From contig NZ_LT629775.1 of assembly GCF_900105395.1 (NCBI RefSeq), positions 6,041,501-6,105,500 of the forward strand: a stretch of DNA of 64,000 bases, written 5' to 3'. Source of the stretch: Streptomyces sp. TLI_053 (lineage in GTDB: Bacteria > Actinomycetota > Actinomycetes > Streptomycetales > Streptomycetaceae). The translations under genes and the position numbers were made by a program. Below the pieces are notes generated by a model. That model ran no database searches. It saw only the letters and a list, made by a program, of their open reading frames with translations, and had not been told where the DNA came from. This document shows, one piece after another, positions 58,515 to 64,000 of this stretch (its first letter is position 1; each line of letters starts with the position of its first letter).

Positions 58515-59162
58515 ATGAACCGCGTGCCGCGAACGCTCTCCCTCGCGCTCGGAATCGCCCTCGCCCTCGGAACGGCCGCCCTGCCCGCCGCCGCCACCGC
58601 CGCCCCGGTGACCGCTCCCGGTCCGGCCGCCGCCCACGGGTACACCCCGGGCGCCGCCGCGAAGAGCAGCGGCAAGGCGGACGACCGGGCGTTCTACGAG
58701 GCCGTCATGAAGTCCGCGCGGGCCAAGCAGGCCGCCACCCCGTACCTGCGGACCGTCACGGTGACGTACGACGCGAGCAGCGCGCCCTCCTTCGCGTCGG
58801 AGATAGCCCGCAGCGCGCAGATCTGGAACGGCTCGGTCACCAACGTCCGGCTCCAGCAGGGCTCCGGCGCCGACTTCGCCTACTACGAGGGCGACGACCC
58901 GGACAACGGCTCGTACGCGAGCACCGACGGCCACGGCCGGGGCTACATCTTCCTCGACTACGCCCAGAACGAGGAGTACTCCTCGGTGCGGGTGGTCGCG
59001 CACGAGACCGGCCACGTGCTGGGCCTGCCGGACCACTACTCGGGCCCGTGCAGCGAGCTGATGTCCGGTGGCGGCCCCGGCCCGTCCTGCACCAACGCGT
59101 ACCCGAACAGCGCCGAGCGCAGCCGGGTCAACTCCCTCTGGCGCAACGGCCTGGCGGGCTGA
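58515..59162 (+). CDS. snpA: snapalysin-family zinc metalloprotease, copy 1
   Basis: This 215-residue secreted protease has a signal peptide (TLSLALGIALALGTAALPAAATAAPV), a propeptide of about 40 residues, and a mature domain from about TVTVTYDASSAPSF. The zinc site is VVAHETGHVLGLPDHYSGPCSELMSGG, the extended HExxHxxGxxD of snapalysins with the Asp as third ligand. Two cysteines flank the site (PCSELM and PSCTN). The divergent LysR gene should be its activator. It is followed by a close paralogue. Confidence 0.92.
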   Translation: MNRVPRTLSLALGIALALGTAALPAAATAAPVTAPGPAAAHGYTPGAAAKSSGKADDRAFYEAVMKSARAKQAATPYLRTVTVTYDASSAPSFASEIARSAQIWNGSVTNVRLQQGSGADFAYYEGDDPDNGSYASTDGHGRGYIFLDYAQNEEYSSVRVVAHETGHVLGLPDHYSGPCSELMSGGGPGPSCTNAYPNSAERSRVNSLWRNGLAG

Positions 59163-59174
59163 CGCCGGTCTGCT

Positions 59175-59230
59175 GACCCGCTGGCTTCCTGACCCGCTGA
59201 CCTGCTGACCTGCCGACCCGCTGACCTGCC
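59175..59230 (+). repeat. 8-bp tandem repeat array between the snapalysin genes
   Basis: TGACC or a one/two-base variant recurs at 59175, 59183, 59191, 59199, 59207, 59215 and 59223, exactly every 8 bp, with consensus TGACCYGC. It begins 13 bp after the stop of the first protease. Confidence 0.8.
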
Positions 59231-59427
59231 GGTGCCCGCCGGCCGCGGGCCCGCCGGTCGACCACTCGCGGCCCGCCCGTCCGGCGGGCGGCCCCCCGAC
59301 GCACGCCGCCCGGCCGCCCCTCCGGCCGGTCCGGCGCGCCCGCACCACCGCGGTACCCCCACCCGAAGTAACCAGCAGTACCCCGCAGTACCCCCAAATC
59401 CCTCGGTCCTTGAACGGGAGCCCCCAC

Positions 59428-60060
59428 ATGAACCGTGTCACGCGCACGTTTTCCGCCGCCGTCGGACTGGCGCTCGCCGCCGGTCTGGCCGTCCTGCCGA
59501 CCACCACCGCCGCCGCCGCGCCGACCCAGGGCTACACCGCCTCCGGTTCCGCCTACGCCGGCTCGCCCACCGAGGACGCCAACAACAAGGCGTTCTTCGA
59601 GGCCGTCATGGCGTCCGCCCGGGCCAAGCAGGCCGCCAACCCGTTCCTGCTCGCCGTCACCGTGACCTACGACGCCAGCAGCGCGCCCACCTTCCGCAAC
59701 CAGATAGCCCAGAGCGCGCAGATCTGGAACAGCTCGGTCACCAACGTCCAGCTGCGTTCCGGCTCGGCCGCCGACTTCCGCTACTACGAGGGCAACGACT
59801 CGCGCGGCTCCTACGCGAGCACCGACGGCCACGGCCGCGGCTACGTCTTCCTCGACTACGCGCAGAACCGCCAGTACAGCTCGCTGCGCGTCGTCGCGCA
59901 CGAGACCGGCCACGTGCTCGGCCTGCCGGACCACTACTCGGGCCCGTGCAGCGAGCTGATGTCCGGCGGCGGCCCCGGCACCTCCTGCACCAACCCGAAC
60001 CCGAACAGCGCCGAGCGCAGCCGGGTCAACACCCTGTGGCGGAACGGCCTGGCCGGCTGA
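59428..60060 (+). CDS. snapalysin-family zinc metalloprotease, copy 2
   Basis: This 210-residue paralogue of the preceding protease has the same signal peptide layout and the identical zinc region (VVAHETGHVLGLPDHYSGPCSELMSGGGPG). The mature domains are nearly the same over long stretches (NSAERSRVN-LWRNGLAG at the end), while the propeptides differ more. The gene has its own start context GGGAGCCCCCACATG, shared with copy 1, so the duplication included the leader. A perfect terminator follows. Confidence 0.92.
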   Translation: MNRVTRTFSAAVGLALAAGLAVLPTTTAAAAPTQGYTASGSAYAGSPTEDANNKAFFEAVMASARAKQAANPFLLAVTVTYDASSAPTFRNQIAQSAQIWNSSVTNVQLRSGSAADFRYYEGNDSRGSYASTDGHGRGYVFLDYAQNRQYSSLRVVAHETGHVLGLPDHYSGPCSELMSGGGPGTSCTNPNPNSAERSRVNTLWRNGLAG

Positions 60061-60084
60061 TCCTCCTCCCGCACGGCAGTGGAC

Positions 60085-60116
60085 GGCCCGGTCGCCGGAA
60101 CCCCGGCGACCGGGCC
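60085..60116 (+). terminator. terminator after the snapalysin genes
   Basis: A perfect 14-bp stem (60085-60098 with 60103-60116) and AACC loop, 25 bp after the stop. Confidence 0.85.
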
Positions 60117-60304
60117 GCCCCACGTGCGTTCCCGCCCTTCGAGGCGCACCTGAGCAGGGCCGGCGGTGGGCGCCCCACCGTGCCACCGCCGTGCCCGCTC
60201 GCGCCGCCCGCTCCCGGGACGGCCGTGCACCCCGGCACTGTCGGTGCCCCGTGCGAGCATGCGGACGAGGACCAGTCCGCCGCCGACCACGAGGTGCCGC
60301 CGCC

Positions 60305-60976
60305 ATGCCGCCGTCCAAGCCCCAGCACGTCCCCGACCGCCTGGAGGACCTGCCGTACGCGGACCACCTGGTCCCGCACCGCGGGCCGCTGCGCGGCGAC
60401 GACCGCTACGACACCGTCCACTTCGACGGCGGCGAGTACACCGACCAGTCGGCCGCCGGCGCGACCTTCCTGGAGTGCGCCCTGACCGGCGTCGCCCTGA
60501 GCGGCGTCAAGCTCCGCCAGGCCCGGTTCAACGAGGTCTGGTCGCAGGCGAGCCGCTGGGTGGCGTGCGACCTCGTCGACAGCGAGTGGCAGGACAGCGC
60601 CGTCACCGGCGGCGTCCTGGCCGGCATCGCCGCCCACGGCGCCGCGCTGCGCCGGGTGGTGCTGCGCGGCTGCAAGCTGGAGGCGGTCAACCTGCGCGCC
60701 GCCGTCCTGCGCGACGTCGTGTTCGAGGACTGCCTGCTGCGCGACGTCGACTTCGGCGACGCCAAGCTCACCGGGGTGTCCTTCCCCGGCTCCACCCTGG
60801 AGGAGGTCCGGCTGCGCGGCGCCACCCTGAGCGGCGTCGACCTGCGCGGGGCGGTCTCGCTCGACCTTCCCGACGGCCATCTGGGCCTGCGCGGCGCTCT
60901 GATCGGCTCCACCCAGCTCCTCGAACTGGCACCGCAGTTCGCCCAGGCCCTGGGCATCACGGTCAAGGACGACTGA
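60305..60976 (+). CDS. pentapeptide-repeat protein
   Basis: This 223-residue protein is built of A(D/N)LXX-like pentapeptides from about residue 45 to 190 (ATFLECALTGVALSGVKLRQARFNEV, LRDVDFGDAKLTGVSFPGSTLEEVRLRGATLSGVDLRGA). Such proteins fold as a four-sided beta-helix; some mimic DNA and protect gyrase from quinolones, others have unknown roles. No signal peptide. The ATG is preceded by GAGGTG. Nothing here shows which role applies. Confidence 0.9.
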   Translation: MPPSKPQHVPDRLEDLPYADHLVPHRGPLRGDDRYDTVHFDGGEYTDQSAAGATFLECALTGVALSGVKLRQARFNEVWSQASRWVACDLVDSEWQDSAVTGGVLAGIAAHGAALRRVVLRGCKLEAVNLRAAVLRDVVFEDCLLRDVDFGDAKLTGVSFPGSTLEEVRLRGATLSGVDLRGAVSLDLPDGHLGLRGALIGSTQLLELAPQFAQALGITVKDD

Positions 60977-61006
60977 GCCGCAGGCAGAGCCGGACCGGTC
61001 GGCCGC

Positions 61007-61774
61007 TCAGAGCATCGGGGTGGCAGAGGCCGGCGCGGCGATCTCCGGGGCGCTGCCCGGCTCGCTGTAGTCGGCCTCGATCTCCTGCCTCTTCTCGTCG
61101 GCGGAGAGGGTGAGGGTGAGCCGGACGAGTTCGTGCCGCTCGTTGATCCAGAAGTCCGCCGTGCAGGTCGCGCCGAGCGGCGGCCGGTAGTCGGCGAACC
61201 CGTCGAAGAGGCCGTGTCCGGCCCCGCCGCTCCGGGGGAGGAGCGGCGAGGAACTGCGGAAGTGCTGTGCGGGGGCGCCGGCCACGCTCTCGGTGCCGCG
61301 GTCGGTGACGTCTGCCCGGCGGGCGGCGCGACGCAGCTCCGCCACCGGATCGGCGACGTGCTCCATCGCGAGGGTGGAGAGGTGCATCGGGGGCGGGCTC
61401 CCCTCCTCCCGGGGCAGGACGCTCCACTGCCCGGCCGCGTCGGCCGTGAACGAGTAGTAGAGGTCGCCGCCGACGATGCGGGTGGTTCCCTGCTTGCCGT
61501 CGAAGTACTGGAGGGCGGGGCGCCCGTTCCACTGCGCGTACCCGCTCCCGGTGGTCGACAGGCCCTCGGCCGCCACGTGGAACCGGATCCGGCTGTTGCC
61601 GGCCCTGCCCATCACCTCGGCCGTTGCCGCGAGTTCTCCGGCCGCGCCGGTGGCGGCGGGTTCCGGCGCGGCGGCCGGGTCCGCGCCGTCGCCGGGCCGG
61701 GCGGCGCAGGCGGTCAGCGCGGCGACGGCCAGCACGACGGACGTGGCCCCGGCCGCCAGGCGTGTCATCTGCAT
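61007..61774 (-). CDS. putative lipoprotein (LolA/LppX-like)
   Basis: This 255-residue lipoprotein has lipobox VAALTACAA. The mature part starts with an Ala/Pro-rich stretch and continues as a beta-rich domain (RIRFHVAAEGLSTTGSGYAQWNGRPALQYFDG, DLYYSFTADAAGQWSVL, ADFWINERHELVRLTLTLSADEKRQEIEADYSEPGSAPEI). The closing ADYSEPGSAPEIAAP motif is seen in actinobacterial LppX/LprG-like or DUF-type lipoproteins. The ATG has a GGGGGG site. A perfect 20-bp palindrome lies 42 bp upstream. Confidence 0.8.
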   Translation of the reverse strand: MQMTRLAAGATSVVLAVAALTACAARPGDGADPAAAPEPAATGAAGELAATAEVMGRAGNSRIRFHVAAEGLSTTGSGYAQWNGRPALQYFDGKQGTTRIVGGDLYYSFTADAAGQWSVLPREEGSPPPMHLSTLAMEHVADPVAELRRAARRADVTDRGTESVAGAPAQHFRSSSPLLPRSGGAGHGLFDGFADYRPPLGATCTADFWINERHELVRLTLTLSADEKRQEIEADYSEPGSAPEIAAPASATPML

Positions 61775-61815
61775 GGAATCCCCCCACGGTTGATGGTCGG
61801 GCCAGTGTGGCACGC

Positions 61816-61835
61816 CATTTGAACATGTTCAAATG
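61816..61835 (-). promoter_or_regulatory. perfect 20-bp palindrome (operator)
   Basis: CATTTGAACATGTTCAAATG reads the same on both strands. On the minus strand TTGAAC could serve as the -35 box, with CACACT 17 bp downstream as the -10. A dimeric repressor bound here would block the lipoprotein promoter. Confidence 0.7.
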
Positions 61836-61981
61836 ATGATGGGGTGTGGGTGGGGCCGCACCGGCGTTCAGCTCCCGGTCGTTCGGTGACGGCCGGGGGA
61901 ACAGTCCGACAAACCTGCCTCCGACCTCTGGCCGGGCCGTTCCGGGCGGGTGGAAGATGCTGCGCGATCGAGTGGGCCCGA

Positions 61982-61995
61982 GTTGTGTGCACAAC
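61982..61995 (+). promoter_or_regulatory. inverted repeat upstream of phospholipase C
   Basis: GTTGTG-TG-CACAAC, 28 bp before the ATG, on the plus strand. It may be an operator of the phospholipase gene. Confidence 0.3.
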
Positions 61996-62023
61996 CTCGC
62001 CAGTGAAGGGACGGGCCGGACTG

Positions 62024-64000
62024 ATGTCCGAGTTGAGTCGTAGGAAGTTCGTAACCCTGTCCGGTGCCGCCGCCGCGGGCCTCGCCGCGGCCGGTGCCGG
62101 CACTACCGGCGCCGGGGCCGCCCCCGCCGCCGGGACGCCGGGGGAAGTGCCCGCCGCTGCCCCGTCGGCCGCGCTGTCGCAGACCGGCACCCTCGCCGAC
62201 GCGAAGCACATCGTGATCCTGATGCAGGAGAACCGCAGCTTCGACCACTACTTCGGCATGCTGCGCGGCGTCCGCGGCTTCGCCGACCGCTCCGCCATCC
62301 AGATCGCCGGCGGCTACTCCGTCTTCAACCAGCCCAACGGCCTGGGCCGCCAGTACCCGTGGCAGTTCAGCCTCACCAAGCCGGCCGGCGGCGCCGACCC
62401 GGAGCGCCTCGCCCAGTGCAACGGCGACCTCGCCCACGGCTGGGGCGACCAGCACCGGGCCTGGAACGGCGGCAGGATGGACTCCTGGGTGGCGGCCAAG
62501 GGCAACAACCGCCCGCTCGGCTTCCTCACCCGCCAGGACATCCCGTTCCACTACGCGCTCGCCGAGAACTGGACCGTCTGCGACGCCTACTTCTGCTCGA
62601 CGCTGAGCGCCACCGGCCCCAACCGCACCTACCACTGGTCCGGCCAGATCGACCCGACCGGCGCGGCGGGCGGCCCGGCCTACGACGGCGGCGACGAGAA
62701 GGGGCTGCGCTGGCAGACCTACGCCGAGGCGCTGGAGAACGCCGGCGTCAGCTGGAAGGTCTACCAGAACGCCGCCGACAACTACGGCGACAACGCCCTC
62801 GCCTACTTCACCCAGTTCGCCAACGCGCCGGCCGGCAGCCCGCTCGCCGTCAAGGGCATGGGCTCCGTCCCCAAGGTCACCGGGAAGACCCCGGACGACA
62901 TCGTCGCCGCGATCAAGGCCGACGTGCAGGCCGGCACCCTCCCGCAGGTCTCCTGGATCGTCCCCAACCAGGAGGTCTCCGAGCACCCCTACGCCACCCC
63001 GGCCGACGGTGCGCACTTCGTCCACCGGGTGATCGACGCGCTCAACGCCAACGCGGACGTCTTCAACTCCAGCGTCCTCTTCCTCAACTACGACGAGAAC
63101 GACGGGTTCTTCGACCACGTCCCGCCGCCCGCCGCCCCGGCCGGCACCCCGGGCGAGTTCTACGGCGGCACCAACATCGGCCTCGGCTTCCGGGTCCCGA
63201 TGATCGCGATCTCCCCGTGGACCCGCGGCGGCTGGGTCTCCTCCGAGGTGTTCGACCACACCTCGGTGCTGCGCTTCCTGGAGAAGTGGACCGCCGCCAT
63301 CGGCAAGCCCGCCAACTGCGTCAACATCAGCGACTGGCGCCGCCGGGTCTGCGGCGACCTGACCGGCCTGTTCGACTTCGCCAACCCCGTCTACGGGCTG
63401 CCCGGGCTGCCCGACACGGCCGGCGCCGTGGTCGGCATGTCCAGCTGCGGCCCGCTGCCCAACCCGGCCCCGATCGACAACAAGCTCCCCACCCAGGAGT
63501 CCGGCACCCGGCAGGCCCGCGCGGTGCCGGTCCAGCCGAACGCCAACCTGGACCACCTGGAGTACGGCTCGGCGGGTGCGATCAAGGTCTGGCTGAAGAT
63601 GGTCAACGAGGGTGCGGTGGCGACGAAGTCCGCCCACTTCTCCGCGTACGCCAACGCCTACCGCAGCGGCGGCCCCTGGCAGTACACCGTCGACCCCGGC
63701 GGCAACCAGAGTGACTTCTTCAACTGCGGCACCGGCTTCGGCGGCGGCCCCTACGACCTGAGCGTGGTCGGCCCCAACCGCTTCCTGCGCCGCTTCAAGG
63801 GCGACGCCAACAAGGCGGGCAAGAACGCGGCCGTGACGTGCTCGTACGCGGTCGAGCCCGGCACCGGCAAGCCGGCGGTGTACTTCAAGCTCGCCAACAC
63901 CGGCACCACGGCGATGACCTTCACCATCACCTCGACCAACTACCGCACCGACGGCCCCTGGACGTACCAGGTCCCGGCCGGCGGCAGCGTGACGGACTAC
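62024..64000 (+). CDS. phosphocholine-specific phospholipase C (3' truncated)
   Basis: The first 659 residues are present, and the frame runs off the window. A Tat signal (MSELSRRKFVTLSGAAAAGLAAAG) leads to the phosphoesterase domain with IVILMQENRSFDHYFGMLRG (catalytic N-R-S-F-D-H), CDAYFCSTLSATGPNRTYHWSG and NYDENDGFFDHVPPP. The C-terminal part carries DUF756-type beta-domains (DLSVVGPNRFLRRFKGD). It hydrolyses phospholipids outside the cell; some actinobacterial members supply phosphate under Pho control, which is not shown here. The ATG lacks a strong ribosome site. Confidence 0.93.
   Translation, partial: MSELSRRKFVTLSGAAAAGLAAAGAGTTGAGAAPAAGTPGEVPAAAPSAALSQTGTLADAKHIVILMQENRSFDHYFGMLRGVRGFADRSAIQIAGGYSVFNQPNGLGRQYPWQFSLTKPAGGADPERLAQCNGDLAHGWGDQHRAWNGGRMDSWVAAKGNNRPLGFLTRQDIPFHYALAENWTVCDAYFCSTLSATGPNRTYHWSGQIDPTGAAGGPAYDGGDEKGLRWQTYAEALENAGVSWKVYQNAADNYGDNALAYFTQFANAPAGSPLAVKGMGSVPKVTGKTPDDIVAAIKADVQAGTLPQVSWIVPNQEVSEHPYATPADGAHFVHRVIDALNANADVFNSSVLFLNYDENDGFFDHVPPPAAPAGTPGEFYGGTNIGLGFRVPMIAISPWTRGGWVSSEVFDHTSVLRFLEKWTAAIGKPANCVNISDWRRRVCGDLTGLFDFANPVYGLPGLPDTAGAVVGMSSCGPLPNPAPIDNKLPTQESGTRQARAVPVQPNANLDHLEYGSAGAIKVWLKMVNEGAVATKSAHFSAYANAYRSGGPWQYTVDPGGNQSDFFNCGTGFGGGPYDLSVVGPNRFLRRFKGDANKAGKNAAVTCSYAVEPGTGKPAVYFKLANTGTTAMTFTITSTNYRTDGPWTYQVPAGGSVTDY

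Noticed and set aside
58271..59230. CRISPR array
   Set aside because: The repeats are 8 and 11 bp with no spacers of constant length, and no cas genes are present.
62359..63714. A 451-codon frame inside phospholipase C
   Set aside because: The phospholipase frame contains catalytic motifs throughout; the other is a Arg/Pro-rich shadow.
1..64000. Biosynthetic gene cluster
   Set aside because: No polyketide, non-ribosomal peptide, terpene or RiPP core gene was found; the regulators, transporters and hydrolases do not form a pathway.

Overview
The window is very GC-rich DNA (roughly 73% by eye) with strong third-position G/C bias. It carries a typical actinomycete gene complement: WhiJ-like XRE/DUF397 regulators, a paired ECF sigma factor and CU044_5270 protein, snapalysin proteases, Tat and lipoprotein signals, and frequent GTG/TTG starts. 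The best reading is a chromosomal segment of a Streptomycetaceae member (Streptomyces or Kitasatospora). I see no plasmid, prophage, IS element, CRISPR array, rRNA or PKS/NRPS cluster. About 56 protein genes and two tRNA-Lys genes are supported. The first gene is cut at its 5' end and the last at its 3' end.

Layout. 1-7 kb holds a three-gene ABC-2 exporter, a polymer-type GT2 glycosyltransferase overlapping a nucleotide-sugar dehydrogenase, and a DUF445 membrane protein. 7-10 kb holds a deaminase of the aminodeoxyfutalosine/adenosine family, then a ribbon-helix-helix protein behind an array of palindromes, and a DUF4097 protein. 10-13.4 kb holds a divergent TetR/MFS efflux pair with multiple operators, and a secreted I36-type inhibitor. 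13.5-17.3 kb is a regulatory island: ECF sigma plus CU044_5270 membrane partner, two tandemly duplicated DUF397 genes, an XRE-DUF5753 regulator and an RsbW-like ATPase. 17.6-23.5 kb holds an aminoglycoside-phosphotransferase-like kinase, two tandem serine hydrolases, a CDP-alcohol phosphatidyltransferase, a YidC paralogue and DUF6412. 23.6-26.9 kb holds a three-gene WXG100-like (type VII-type) export operon and a Phd/VapC-type toxin-antitoxin pair.

27-36.9 kb holds a Gfo/Idh oxidoreductase, a HAD-IIA phosphatase, an LtrA protein, uracil-DNA glycosylase, a GH6 lipoprotein, a deacetylase-like Tat lipoprotein, DedA and a luciferase-like monooxygenase. 36.9-45.4 kb holds a PAS-GGDEF-EAL protein, OsmC/Ohr, chorismate mutase, signal peptidase I, an EamA transporter and a class A penicillin-binding protein. 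45.7-48.7 kb holds two identical tRNA-Lys(CTT) genes bracketing DUF998, alpha/beta-hydrolase and GPP34 genes. 49-55.3 kb is a peptide/nickel-type ABC importer (fused double ATPase, two permeases, a divergent binding protein). 55.7-60.1 kb holds a second LtrA whose 3' end overlaps a convergent LysR gene, and two tandem snapalysins. 60.3-64 kb holds a pentapeptide-repeat protein, a lipoprotein under a 20-bp palindrome, and a Tat-exported phospholipase C.

The most unusual signals are mostly in the DNA between genes. They are an 11-bp helically phased repeat array between the LysR and snapalysin genes, a TGGCGCCA operator array ahead of the RHH gene, a duplication that copied a putative ECF promoter together with a DUF397 gene, a perfect 20-bp AT-rich palindrome, and a strong G-quadruplex motif. 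The WXG100-like operon with an unassigned C-terminal domain is the best candidate for an undescribed protein system. Assignments rest on reading motifs and family resemblance; no database search was possible.
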